A stretch of DNA of 64,000 nucleotides from Hydrangea macrophylla (taxonomy: Eukaryota; Streptophyta; Magnoliopsida; Cornales; Hydrangeaceae): positions 85,002,871 through 85,066,870 of the forward strand of contig CM066994.1 of assembly GCA_033977485.1 (NCBI GenBank). The letters run 5' to 3'. Of the stretch, positions 33,553 through 45,299 are shown piece by piece. A model generated the notes under the pieces. It saw nothing but the letters and a program-made list of their open reading frames with translations, was not told the DNA's origin and made no database searches. How positions within the stretch are numbered: the first letter of the stretch is position 1; each line of letters opens with the position of its first letter. A program made the translations under genes and the position numbers.

Positions 33553-34739
33553 GTAATTTCCCATTTCTAAGGTTGGCTTGATGCTATATTGAGCCATGTT
33601 TGGAAATATGTTGATTGCTCAAGAAAGTTATCATGGAACTTCTGAGTTTTTTGAATTCTCAAGAACTAGCTAAGAGTTGAGACTTAGCCTAGTTCGGAAT
33701 CTTTAAGTGCTTGGGAATTGCCTAAGAGTTGAGACTTAGCTTAATTCGGAGTCTCTAGCTTGAGTTAGCTCCCAGGATGGTTATCTTCTGCCCATAAACC
33801 TTCGTCAAGGTTGTGGGTAGAAGAATTTGACTATGTTGGAAAAGCCGACCTAAAGCATGTTGCCTTAGGGTCCTTTTTATGTTAGGTCCCCAGGAAGTTT
33901 ATCTTCTACCTAGCAAGCCTTCGTCAAGACTATTGGGAGAAGAGTTTGACCATGTTGGAAAAGCCAACCTAAAGCATGTTGCTTTAGGGTCCTTTTTTAC
34001 TCCTCTATCATGGGCCAACCTAAGAGGTTTCAATTACCTCTATCGTCAGTTTGGGCCAAGTGCAGTTAGCGCCTCTGAGTATTGTAGGCACCCGAGTTGT
34101 CTAAGAGTTTTACTTAGTTAACCCCAAGGCCTGTAAATACTCAGTGTGACTTCCTATTAGTTTTTATTCCGTCTTGCGCCCCAAGCTTTTGTTAAGGTAG
34201 GTATTGCGGGAACAATTATTATAGGCAGCCGACCTAGAACGTTGGTAGTTCCAGGGTCTTTTAATGCCCCTGGCATGATCCTGAGGTCTTTTGGATGCCT
34301 CGGGTGTTATCTTGAGGTCTTTTGTTGCCTTGGGTATGATCCTGAGGTCTTTTCAGGAGCTCTCTAATAGTCTGTGGAGCCTCGTACTATGATCGGGAAA
34401 AAGTTTCACCGTAGTTGGTCTCGTCTAGACTGTTGGACAGGAGGTCGGGTCGGGATGACCGAGCTCCTGGTTACTCTGAGCTAGAGGCAAGGTCGAGATT
34501 ACTAGACCCAAATTGCAGTGATTTGGAGATCAGGTCAGGGCTGTCGAACTCAGACCACTGTGAACTTGAGGTCAGGTCAGGGTTGCGAGACTCAGACCGC
34601 TATTGTACATTGAAGGAACTTCCAAAACCATCGGGCTTCTTTACGTTATTCTTCTCGGGATGATCCTACTTTCACTTAATTCTTATAGGCTTATTGCTTT
34701 CTTACCCAGGGTCTTTGGTCTTTAGAAATTCTTCAGTGT
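33553..34739 (-). repeat. Element G 3' interior with tandem duplications
   Basis: A unit of about 115 bp containing 'ccttcgtcaag', 'atgttggaaaagcc' and 'aacctaaagcatgttgc'-like text occurs twice (about 33780-33890 and 33895-34005). Shorter repeats with 'tgaggtctttt' (34267-34350) and 'gaggtcaggtcaggg' (34525-34585) follow. No coding motif is seen. Confidence 0.6.
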
Positions 34740-35230
34740 CAATGTGTTTTCCAACTCTTTCTGAGAGTTCAACGAAGGTTGCCGGTCAATTTTGGTGAAA
34801 CGACGTGGCGCACTTGGTGTATTGAACTCCCGAGCAGAAGGCTATAATGGCGACTGTCTTATTCAGGTTGGGGACTTGAAGCTTCTACTGGTTGAACCGA
34901 TCGGTGTAATCCTTCAATGACTCTCCCCTCAGCTGTCTGACAGTGAGTAGCTGGGTGTCATGTTGTAGCCGGTCAAACATGCCTATGAACTGGCAAATAA
35001 ACTATTTGCTGAGCTCTTTGAAATGATCGATCGGGGTTTTAGGGAGTGGAAACATTGTGCTGCTGGGCCTTTCAAAGTGCTTGGGAAGGCCAGGTAGTAC
35101 AGTTCTTCAGCATTGGTGGCCAGGGCCATCTGAGCCTAATAGGTCCAGACATGGTCGACCGGGTTTTCTGAGCAGTTATAAGAATCTAAACAAGCTATTT
35201 AAATTTGCATAGGATGGAAAACCTCATGAT
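34740..35230 (-). pseudogene. Element G gag core (broken)
   Basis: On the minus strand one frame reads 'NPVDHVWTY', a stop, then 'AQMALATNAEELYYLAFPST' and 'LKGPAAQCFHSL'. After a frame change near 35025 it continues 'FICQFIGMFDRLQ' and 'LRGESLKDYTDRFNQ'. This is the order of the retrotransposon gag capsid domain, from the DP-x-DH start to the 'ESL.DY..RFN' helix. Stops and at least one frameshift break it. It is too broken to appear as one long ORF. Confidence 0.7.
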
Positions 35231-35879
35231 CTGGCTGGAGAATGGTGACTCAGTCTTGGTGTTGGCAAGATTCTGAGTAGGGTTTTGGCCCAGCTTTTTT
35301 GCCATTCTGTCAATCTGTTTCTCTTAATCCTTGATGTAGGCCACCACACCTTCCCGACCGGTATCCAGGATGTAGGTTGGGTCAGTGGAAGAGGCTTCCT
35401 TCTCATGGTATGCTGTCTCCTGGGATCGGGCTTGGCTATGACTCGAGTTGATTGTATGCCTAGGATCACTTCGACTTTTGTGGTCCTGGACCGATTCCCT
35501 GGTCATATGCTCCTACCTCTTCGCTCGAACAACACACCTTTAGTTGACAATTTCTTTTGCACTCCAATACAGTTCAGGTTCTTCTGGGCATGTTGTCGGT
35601 TTTAGATGGGCTCCCGACCAAGCACTGCACTCCTGGGTTGTGATCCGACTGGTGGTGGATTGTTTCGTTTGGCCAGCAGGGCTTTGATTTGCTACTAGGT
35701 TTGGCGCTGGTCCACCAGGAGCTGTACTAAAGTTGCGGTGATCTGCTCAAGTGTCAGGATTGCTGTGGTCAGCATTGGGGCTAGTGAAACATCTCAGTTA
35801 GCCTGCTGCATAGCCTTTTTACACTTCTTCGGAGGTATGACTATAAGCCAAGAGATTTACTATTTGAGACTTCTGTCAT
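35231..35879 (-). other. Element G leader and N-terminal gag region
   Basis: It lies between primer site and gag core. No intact frame is present. Short ORFs on both strands lack domains. Confidence 0.5.
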
Positions 35880-35898
35880 TTCCCACAGACGGCGCCAA
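35880..35898 (-). other. Element G primer-binding site
   Basis: Minus-strand 'ttggcgccgtctgtgggaa' follows the 5' LTR by two bases. Confidence 0.75.
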
Positions 35899-35900
35899 GC

Positions 35901-36578
35901 TAATGATGCAATTTTTTGGGTAAGATGAATTAAAGCAGAACAAGGAGAAAGAAGCAATAAGAGATAATGTGTGACCGAGTTTGTATGTGGTTCGGCTCTA
36001 TTAATGAAGGAACCTACGTCCACATGTTTGTCTGAGCACATTCACTATATTGTAAAAAAGCTGGGGACCTTTGGTGAACCAATAATAGTTTGGAGCTACC
36101 AGAGGTCGGCTGGGTAGGATTGTGATAGCTATAGGGGTGCTATGCAGACTAGAAGTTGATCACTTTCTATGGGGGTGAGTGGTCTCTTTTATAACAAGAG
36201 GCCTACTCGTACAAGGGAATTAGACAGATAAAGTAATACAATCTGATTTAGGATTGATTGGCATCAATTATGGGGTTTCTTAATTGAATTAGGAAACAAT
36301 TTACACTTTCCATTAGTCTTCTAACTTGTATAGGAAACTGTCTGGAACATTCTGGATCACGTCTTGAGGCTGAGCCATGCTATATCCCAGACGGGCCGGG
36401 CCAGCGTTATAATCCTGACTTATTTGGTCGGGCCTCAGGACGCTAGGTCTACCGCTCAGGATGAGTCTGCTGAACTGTCTTGGACTGTCTGATGACTGGC
36501 CGATGTTGCCCCAATCCAAGGGTCGATTGCTGAGTAGAACCGCTCGGTCATAGAGTAGAGCCAATTTTGGGTGTATCA
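35901..36578 (-). repeat. Element G 5' LTR
   Basis: It pairs with 32873-33552 over its full length, with many substitutions and small indels. It begins TGATACACCC on the minus strand. Confidence 0.85.
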
Positions 36579-37757
36579 ATGAGTGTTCTAAAAAAGAAAC
36601 TAAAATCGATCCAAGTCTTATAGATCTATATAAAAAAAGCAAGGTTTAGAGATGAATTATGGTGTTTACCTCTTGGAGTATTCTCAATTATACTTCAAAA
36701 TTGAGTTTGAAGGATCTTCTTCTTCAAGTGTTCTTCAAGCATCCATTCATGGTGAAAGCTTAGGGAGGCAATTGACGTCTAAGTTCTTTCTCAAATATCT
36801 AATCTAATTAGCCTAAGATTAGTTTTAGAAGAATTCAATTCATAGTTCGCTTCTCTATCTAGAATTCTCTTCTCCAATTCAAGTATAATCAAAGTATGAT
36901 CTTATATATATGCTATGGTTTCTCTAGGATATTCCACCATTGATCAAATATGATCCAATATGATCTCATATGGATCTATATATAGTGTTTTTAAAGCATA
37001 ATTCCTATGTTTCAAGGTTAAAAGAGAGATTTTAGAGATGAAAATAGGGCTAAAATGGTCATTTCAGTGCCTAAACGCAATTTCTGGGTTATTTCTTCAT
37101 AGTGGGAATCTCCTTGAAGGATCTAGAACTAGATCAATGTGATGGAGAATAGGATATATAGGTGGTAGTTAATGGGAAAACGTCCACCCCCTAACCCTAA
37201 ACCGCCACTTGCTAAAAAGGTTCCCCTGGTTGCCCACAAGCTATGTTTCAAAAATCATGCGCATTGCTTTTCCAGATTTTCGCAAAAAAATTTTTGTTGT
37301 CCAAAATCGTCCATTTATGTACTGTTGGAAAGTTGTCGAGTTGAATTTCAGTATAAAAATATTCTGAGACGAATTGAAATGAGAATTGAAGGTCAATTAA
37401 AGTCTGAAAGTTCTCCAAAACTTTCGTCGTCTTTTTGAAATCAAATGACTTTCTTTTCAAAATTACTTTCCAATGCGCATCAATTTTGAGTTTTTCATTG
37501 AAAAAGAATCTCTAGTTACCTACAATAGTATACTTAAAACATTTCATGTTCATTTAACCCTGATTGAATATGAATTCTGGGAGACATATTTGATAAAATT
37601 GGGCTTTTATGCATGAAAAGGGCTTTTTGATCTTGAAGTCACTTTTTGAAGTTTGATCTTTCAATTGTGTGGAATCTAGTACCTTTCATGGGGTACTTTT
37701 TATAATTGAATCCTCCAAGGAGTTATCCACCCTAAATCCTAATAGTGCGTGACACGA
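36579..37757 (-). mobile_element. Old Ogre-like LTR, part 3 (5' end, promoter side)
   Basis: Minus-strand text starts 'tgtcacgcacta' at 37757. It contains a TATA-like 'ctatatatagatcc' near 36968-36985. Without E and G the LTR would be about 3.28 kb, close to element A's 3275 bp. The boundary is inferred. Confidence 0.4.
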
Positions 37758-39340
37758 GAATTTTTCTGTGTGCGCTTGTGTGCTATACCCAAGTGTAGGT
37801 AATCATGCAAGTAGTAATCTGGTAAAGTTCAGGTCGATCCCACAGGGAAGATGTTAAACTAAATACCAAGATTAATCTCCAATAGGAAAAGAAAAATCAA
37901 TATTTAAAAAAGTGCAGAACACTAAGTTCCACAGTTTATCAGCTGCTAAAGATAAAGCAATTGAACTTAATTAAACTAATGACTAACTAATTAATTGAAG
38001 TGATATTTTAAAACGTGTTTTTCTTAATATAAAGGAAATGTTAGGATTACACAAATTCACCGCAGCCTAGCCATCTACCATGCGCTTACGTTGAAGCTCA
38101 ATGGAGTACATCTTCCACAGTATTCCGTATTTTTATTAGGATAAAGAATCCATAGCCCTTTCATGACCGGGACAATGTCATCACAATTAAGTTTGAAACA
38201 CATAAAAGCGGTTTAAAACAATAGTTAAGACTCGCACCTACAATGGTGTTAGCATTGAGGGTGGTTTGCAAAATGTATTGAAGAAAAATGCTTTAAGGCT
38301 TTAAGTTCAGAGACTGTTTTGACAAACTGAGCGTTTGAGGACAGTTTGATAACAAATCTGTAAAGCAGAAAGTCTAGGGTACTGCATAGAATGTTCTCAA
38401 GAATTAGAGAGTTCGATCGATCGACATGCCTTCGATTGATCGACAATCTTCATTCCTCGATCGATCGAAATATCTTCGATCGCTCGGCAATGTCACTATT
38501 CTAATCGATCGAAATAACTTCGATCGATCGAACACAGGAATTATTCTGCTGTATGGCAGAGGCTTAAGATCACGATTTCATCGTGATCTCCCAACCTGGG
38601 GACTACTCAGACATGGTCTGGAGCATCACAGAGTCGTTTTTAATATAAAGATCCATTAAAGTCTTGTTTGGTTGTATTTTAAACATGAAAACTATGAAAA
38701 CTAATGTTGTAAACTTATCTAACATGCAAAACTACTAGTTTAACAGATTGAACCGTGATAAACTATGAGCAAAATATAAGTAAAGCAATACGAAGTAACC
38801 TGGAAAGATGAACTTGTATTAAACTACGAGAAATCAAGACAAACAATACTGATTTTTGATAAAACCTACAAAAACAAGAAGAACCTCTCTTCTCCCTATA
38901 TGAAACTGATAAAAAGAAGAAGTAGGTGTCGTTTAAGACGTATACAATACGACTATATATACACAAATCTATTGCTAGGGTAACAACTTTGTTTCTGCTA
39001 TGTGCGCATAAAAATCTGATAAAAGCCATGTTCGATCGATCGAACATCTCTCGATCAACTGAACGTCTGGAATCTTCGAGCGCTTGAGCTGAATTTGATC
39101 GATCGAAACCTCGATCGCTCGAAACCTCCTTTTTATGATTGAGTTGTCTTCATTAAAACCAAGCACGTCCTTTTATCATTCTCATCCAATTCTTCACACA
39201 GCAATAGAAATTTGCACAAATAACCACTAAAACAATACCACTTATCAGAGTTTAATCAATTTGTGTACAAACTGGCATTGCAATTCAGATTGTAGATAAA
39301 CAAAGGAATTGTAAACTAATTTAGTGTATTTTCTTCTTTT
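37758..39340. repeat. Unclassified repeat DNA with ATCGATCGA clusters
   Basis: No gene. It has a TE-like start ('tatacccaagtgtaggtaat', 'gatcccacagggaag'). Two clusters of 'ttcgatcgatcgaa'-type words lie at 38410-38545 and 39025-39130. The short ORFs carry no domains. Confidence 0.5.
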
Positions 39341-39879
39341 AGCGCGGTTGTATTTTACAAATACCCCCGCTTATCAGTGTGGTTAAAATTGTGTATCTAT
39401 AGTAAGTAGTAAGTATTTGCACTCACTCAGCTTTCGTAGTTGACGGCATTTTATGCTGCTGGATATTCTACGTCCACCTGGCCAGGGTTATGAGTATGCA
39501 GGGGATGAGTACCTTGCAAGAGGCTATGAAGAAAAAACCTATGATGAGGATGGCTACGCTAGAGATGGCTACTACTAAGCTGAAGGCTAGGAGCTTTGCC
39601 GTATATAGTTTATGTTTATATCTAGAGACGACTGTAATAGTTATAGTTATAATCGGCAAGTGTGCCATAATACTTTATTTCTACTACTACTTATGTTTTG
39701 TAATACCTAGTAAACTCTAGTTATATATGTCGACCCTAGAACTTCCTTATGCATCGTTTGATTCATTACTCTGATGGTTAGACTTTGATTATGGACAATA
39801 TGGTGACTTTCAACTGTCATGGCCTATAGGTCCAAAAAGGAATTTGTTTTCCCTATTTTTGCTACTGCGGGGTGTGACA
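39341..39879 (+). mobile_element. Element F 5' LTR end
   Basis: The LTR ends 'gcggggtgtgaca' at 39879, seven bases before a primer site. Text such as 'cactcactcagctttcg' is U5-like. The LTR start cannot be placed. Confidence 0.55.
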
Positions 39880-39886
39880 TGATTTT

Positions 39887-39900
39887 TGGTATCAGAGCCT
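39887..39900 (+). other. Element F primer-binding site (tRNA-Met type)
   Basis: 'tggtatcagagcct' matches the standard initiator tRNA-Met site of plant gypsy and copia elements. Confidence 0.88.
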
Positions 39901-40270
39901 AGGTTTCGTAGTTATATTCACTAATTATCCCACATTTCTTGGGTTTGCACCCTAAGATTCTTTGACATAAGTGTTGACTTTAAGTAGTGGTTTGGAGATT
40001 GTCCATATTGAGTCTTCCTTTAATAGTTGTAACTACTATGTTTAGTTGTGAACTACTTTTTGTGATTATTTTTGGACTAATGACTAACTAATAGATGTCT
40101 GTATAGGTACCCAATCTTACTGCATTGATGGCATAGAGAACTACCTGAAATCATCCCATATAGATTGATGATGCACCTCGAGCGCCTCAGGCTGCTAACC
40201 CGATATGCATGTTTGAGGCCTTTCTATGTAGGATGGAACAAATCAATAACCCTAATGTGAATTCCCTAAT

Positions 40271-41215
40271 GTGAATTATGGAAATAACCATGGACCACCT
40301 CCGAGGCTAGTCAAAGATGGAATAGTGGAGCATTTTCATCATTTTTGTCCAAAGAAGTTTGACGGGAATACTGAGCCATGGCAAGCAGAACTTTGGGTCC
40401 GAGAGTTGGAAGTGATCTTTGACACTTTGGAATGTAGTGAAGTAGAGAAACTTTGATTGGAGACATTCTAGTTGACCTATGCGGTGGCCGATTTGTGGGA
40501 ATCAGATAAGGCAACCTAGGAGAGGATGTGGCAGGAAGAAGGCCCTGGATCACGTTTAAAGGGCTATTTTTAGAAAATTACTTTCCTCAGATGGAGAGAA
40601 ACAAGAAGGAAAGAGAATTCATTGAGTGAGGTAAGGGAACCAGACCGTAAGGCAGTATATGGTACAATTTGAACGGTTGTCCTGATTTACCCTTCATATG
40701 ATCGATACTCCAGAGAAGAACTGACAGTATCACCAAGGCATCTCGCTACCACTATAACGAATGGCTTTGAATCATTAAGGTCAAACTTTTAAGGCTATGG
40801 TAGGAATGGTAATCGGTCATGAGGATATTAACGGTCGAGAACAAGGATGCTTTGGGAATCTACCACCACCCAAGAATAACCAAGGGTAGAGACCTCCAAT
40901 GCAGTTCCAAGGGAACAAACGTAATTGGACTAGTGAAAGGAAGCCACACCTGTGTTTCCCTAGAACCGCTATGCTGTAACTATAACCCAAGCACCTCCCC
41001 TGTAAGGACTACCTTCTGGCACTAGAGGAAATACCAGTGGATGCTTTAACTGCAAAAAGCCAGATTATTTGGATAAGGACTTTAGAGCTCCCAAGAACTA
41101 TAACCAGTCGAGCATTCTCTATTATAACTATGGCAAGCATGGCCACATCAGTAAGGACTGTCGAGTACCCCATAGGGCATATAATGGGCCAGCTGCTTAA
41201 GGTCAAGTTGGATAA
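40271..41215 (+). pseudogene. Element F gag
   Basis: 'FCPKKFDGNTEPWQAELWVR' with 'ELEVIFDTLECSEVEKL' (40271-40456) is the start of a chromovirus-type gag core. Later parts survive only as short pieces with many stops. Two degenerate zinc knuckles at about 41035-41170 read 'CFNCKKPDYLDKDF' and 'YYNYGKHGHISKDC'; several Cys and His positions are lost. Confidence 0.75.
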
Positions 41216-41640
41216 ACTTGTTTGAATGCTATCATCCTAGAGGATGCGGGATTTGATGAAGCCGAGCAGCAGAACATGGAAGGTACCCCAAGCGCTTGGT
41301 GTAGCGCTGGATGCAGTATCACCTTTGGGAGTAACCATAAGATTAGGGAAACTGTATAGGGAACTCTCGAGGATAAAATTCTTCCTGCAAATCTAATCAT
41401 TCTGTTAATGAAGGTATTTGACATCATCTTAGAAATTGATTGGCTCACGAAGTATCATGCTAAGTTGGATTGTGCCAACAAGATGATTACCTTTTCAGTA
41501 CCAGAAAGTCAACCTTTTTATTTTCAGTGCAATCCCTCTAGTGATGCTTTTCTCACTAGCCGTCTAGTAGTTATTGAGAGCTTGAGATCGGAACTCACTA
41601 TGGTATAGATTCCTGTAGTCCTAGACTTTGAAGAAGTGAC
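41216..41640 (+). pseudogene. Element F aspartic protease remnant
   Basis: At 41408-41500 the C-terminal protease motif is clear: 'FDIILEIDWLTKYHAKLDC'. The active-site Asp region upstream is not readable in one frame. Confidence 0.6.
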
Positions 41641-42960
41641 TCGGAATATTTTAAGAGAGAGATTGACTTCTATATGGAGTTAGTGCCCAACAATTTACCG
41701 TTATCGAAGGCTCCATATTGGATGGCACCAAAGGAGATGCAAGATTTAAAGAAGTAGGTTCCAGAGTTGGAAGATCTCAAGTTTGTTTGACCACACACAT
41801 TACCTTGGGGAATAATATTCGTTAAGAAGAAGGATGGAACTCAATGACTTTGTATCGACTATATCAACAAGATCACAATTAAGAATAATTACCCACTCCC
41901 TAGAATCGATGATCTGTTTAATCAACTGCATGGAGCGACGACTTTCTTGAAGATTGATCTTTTTTAAGGAAATCACCAACTGTTTGTTCAACCTGAAGTT
42001 ATTTCAAGCACTACTTTCAGGATGCGGTATGGGCATTATGAATTCTTGGTCATGTCTTATGAGATTAACCAATACCCCATCGGCATTCATGGACCTAATG
42101 AACAGAGTATTTAGGCCTTACATGGACCAGTTCATTATTGTGTTCATTGATGATATCCTGATCTACTCAAAGACCGACGCTGAACATGAAGAACATGTAA
42201 GGATCATACTACAGGCCCTCCGAGATAACCACTTGTATGTAAAGTTTATCAAGTATGAGTTTGGCTGAAGGAAGTTAAATTTCTAGGACATGTTGTCTCA
42301 CAAGATGGAGTAGCTATAGACTCATCAAAGAGAGGCGCAATTCTAGATTGGAATAGACTAACTACTGCAACAAAAGTCAGAAGTTTCCTTGGTCTAGCTA
42401 GATACTATTAGAGATTCATGGAAGGATTTTCCAAGATCGTAACTCTTCTTACCAGACTGACGAAGAAGTATTTGAAGTTTGAATGGGGTAATAAGCATGA
42501 ACCTGCATTCCAAGGATTAAAAGATAGATTGACTACAATGCCAGTGCTTCCAATACCCAAAAGTGGTGAGCAGTTCACCATTTATAGCGATGCATCACAC
42601 CAAGGACTTAGATGTGTTCTGATGCAAGATGGGAAGGTAATCGCATATGGATTGTGACAATTGAAACCCTATGAGATGAATTACCCTATGTATGACCTTG
42701 AGCTAGCCACAATTTTCTTCCCACTCAAGATTTTGAGGCATTACTACCTCTACGGCGAGAAGTTTGATCTGTTTTCAGATCACAAGAGTCAGAGATACTT
42801 GTTCTCTCAAAAGGATTTGAACATGAGGCAACGACATTGGATGGAATTATTGAAGGACTATAATTTCACATTACAATATCACCTTGGAAAAGCGAATGTA
42901 GTTGCCGATGCCTTGAGTCAAAAATCCTAGAAGGTAATTATAGCCGCTCTTATGTTTAAA
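41641..42960 (+). pseudogene. Element F reverse transcriptase and RNase H
   Basis: In pieces across frames: 'FVKKKDGT' and '[20 protein letters not shown]' near 41820-41945, then '[20 protein letters not shown]' with the catalytic 'FIDD' (42080-42160). RNase H spans 42418-42930 with 'YSDASHQGLRCVLMQDGKVI' and '[15 protein letters not shown]'. Stops and frameshifts occur at about 42268, 42416 and 42658. It is continuous with the broken integrase after the hAT insertion is discounted. Confidence 0.85.
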
Positions 42961-43018
42961 GAGTGGCAAGCATTGGAAACATTGGCTGAATTCAATATTC
43001 AAGCCTCAGAGCCAAAGG

Positions 43019-43126
43019 AAGGACAAAACTTTGGATGTCTCATGGTTAGGGGTGCATATGAGTCGAGCCTAGAAGGACGGTACTTTGAATGTCTCATGGT
43101 TAGGAGTGCATATGAGCCAAGATTTT
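43019..43126 (+). repeat. 54-bp tandem duplication at the hAT left junction
   Basis: The host flank, the 8-bp target duplication CTCATGGT and the first bases of the hAT terminal repeat occur twice, 54 bp apart (CTCATGGT at 43039-43046 and 43093-43100). The copies differ at about eight positions. Confidence 0.85.
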
Positions 43127-43335
43127 TGAGCTCAGATCGAAGGATTGTAAACTTCCTCAAGCTCGACTCGAGCTCGACTAAAATGTAAACGAGCCAGCTT
43201 AAACTTGGCTTGATAAAAATTATGTCAGCTCAAGTTTGGCTCGAGCTCGGCTCGATTAAGGTTAAAGAACCGAGCTCGAGCTCGAGCTCAAGTTTGAACT
43301 CAAGCTCGATTATGAGCTCGGCTCAAAAGGTGAAT
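43120..43335. repeat. hAT subterminal repeats, left
   Basis: Dense direct and inverted copies of 'gagctcg' and 'ctcgagctcg', as expected for transposase-binding subterminal repeats. Confidence 0.75.
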
Positions 43336-43728
43336 TTTTATTTATTTTTGTGTGTGTGTGTGTTTATATGCTCCAACAATGAATTCATTTAATTATATAT
43401 ATATATATATATTTTGTGTTCTAAAAGGCTCCTACAATGGCCTCTATATATGTATGTACATCAGACATGTAATGTTGCTGCACTTTCAATAAACTAAAAA
43501 AACCTCCAAAAATAATCAAAGCTCATCTCGAATTAAGGGAAGAAAATGAGGGAGAATTGCCTAATTACTTGTCTCAATCTTAGCAAGGCTCACAAGTTCA
43601 TAAGTCACAAGTCTCAAAGATCACAATTCACAACATAAAAAAACACACAAGGACATCAATTTTCATAGTTTCTCGACAATAATTTCCAACAACCTAAATA
43701 TTATAACTCCATAATGTGAAAAGAAAAA

Positions 43729-43775
<47 letters not shown>

Positions 43776-44124
43776 TAAGGACCTCTATAACAACTTCCTC
43801 TACTAGTTCCTGAAAGAAAAGGAAAAGGCAAATAGTGTTATAACAAATTATATGACACAAGGAAGATATTATAACTTTGTTTTTCCGACTATATAAAGAG
43901 AGTAAAGATAAGTAAGCAAATTGGATCCCATCATACCAAAGCCTAGCTAAGGAAAAGTGTAATCATGGAAATGTTCTTCTGAATCTTTCTAGAAATGAAG
44001 TAAAAGTAAAAAAAGAGATCATTATCATGAAAATAAATTTCTGAGTAAGAAAACATGTAAAAAGTAGTAAATGGGAAAAAGCATTTTACCTTAGAAACTT
44101 TTTTATCCCACGAGAATGACGCGC
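43336..44124. other. hAT 3' non-coding region
   Basis: It lies between the subterminal repeats and the transposase stop. It contains (TG)n at 43350-43365, (TA)n near 43394-43412 and (GA)n at 43731-43772. No coding motif is seen. Confidence 0.6.
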
Positions 44125-44412
44125 CTAATTAGCTCTACATAATAGAACTTGCACAACATCCGCCTTTAAAGACGCATGATAGGGATCAATATTCCTACCA
44201 CCAACACTAAAGGCCGACTCAGAAGCCACTGATGTAATAGGAAAAGCCAGAATATCGCTTGCCATCTTTGATAAAATACGATACTTAAGCTAGATTGTTT
44301 TCTACCATTCAGTAGCATCAAAATTATGATTATAAATATAAACATTTTTCTCCATGTATACATCTAAATCTGATTTTGTTGGTTGAACTGTGTCAACTTG
44401 CCTAACATAGGA

Positions 44413-45276
44413 TGATGGAAAAATTGGTTTAAGTTAAAAGTTTAAACGTGCGGCGGAAAAGTCAAGTTATAAAAACTTAATGGTAGCCCAGGATCTACTA
44501 CTCGTTAATTCCATAGATGCGCACAAGAGGGGACAAGAGTTATACCTTAGTGTCTTGAACCAAATTATGATTTTCTTCTTCTTCCTTGGTGATGCAGCAG
44601 CCTCCACTAGGTTGTCTTCACCCTTATGTCTCCTGCGGATGCTTGCCGGAGAGCCTAGAGATGGTGGGATCAGAGGGTAGATTCTGAAGGGAATGCTTAC
44701 TCTGAAACAGAGGGTAGATTCTGTCTTGACAGTATATGTTCACAACCCTATGAATATGACATACCCAAGATACCCAGGTATTGATCTTCTATAGACCTCA
44801 CTGATTGGTAAGTCAAAGCAGTCATATCCACAATCTGTGTTCATAATCGTCTCAAGATTAAGAACATGTACCTTATACAAGTTATGAGTTCCTATCGATT
44901 GATTGACAGTCTTGAGTGTCAATAGGAAAGCTCAGGTCCGTCAATGCACTATAAGCACTAGCATATTAACTAAGAGTTAAACTCTAGTGATTGAGATTAA
45001 TCACTCCATCCAATGGTAGTTAATCATGCTACAGTGTAAACCTGATGAGATATCCAGTCTCATCATCCACTGTGACACATTCTAAGTAACAAAGAATAGT
45101 AATTTGTATCTCACTTGTATGTATCTCATACATACACGAATTACTTACTATGATACTTAAGGATAACAATCATCTCATAAAAGAAACATACATAACTAAA
45201 TGTAAAGCTGATATCCATATATTAAAATGCCAATGTCTCATATATAAAGTAATAGTTTGAGGGCACAAACCCAACA
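44413..45276 (-). repeat. Element B 3' LTR, internally deleted
   Basis: It is 864 bp against 1508 bp for the other copy. Compared with it, about 49163-49830 is missing at 44662-44690, and the break is filled by 'agagggtagattct', a copy of sequence about 40 bp away. The minus-strand polypurine tract 'caagtgggagtt' lies at 45277-45288. Confidence 0.9.
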
Positions 45277-45299
45277 AACTCCCACTTGCACTCATAACC

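Larger units (their letters stand above)
32873..36578 (-). mobile_element. Element G: gag-only Tat-like LTR retrotransposon
   Basis: LTRs at 32873-33552 and 35901-36578 (about 680 bp) are flanked by the duplication ATGAG (32868-32872 and 36579-36583). On the minus strand a primer site 'ttggcgccgtctgtggga' follows the 5' LTR, a type used by Tat-group gypsy elements. The 2.3-kb interior has a decayed gag and no pol. TATA-like 'ctataaaag' on the minus strand (33157-33165) supports the orientation. LTRs differ by roughly 9 percent, so it is older than E. Like A, it is non-autonomous with repeats in its 3' interior. Confidence 0.88.

Noticed and set aside
35285..35605. 106-codon plus-strand ORF in element G
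   Set aside because: It has no domain, and the gag core reads on the opposite strand.
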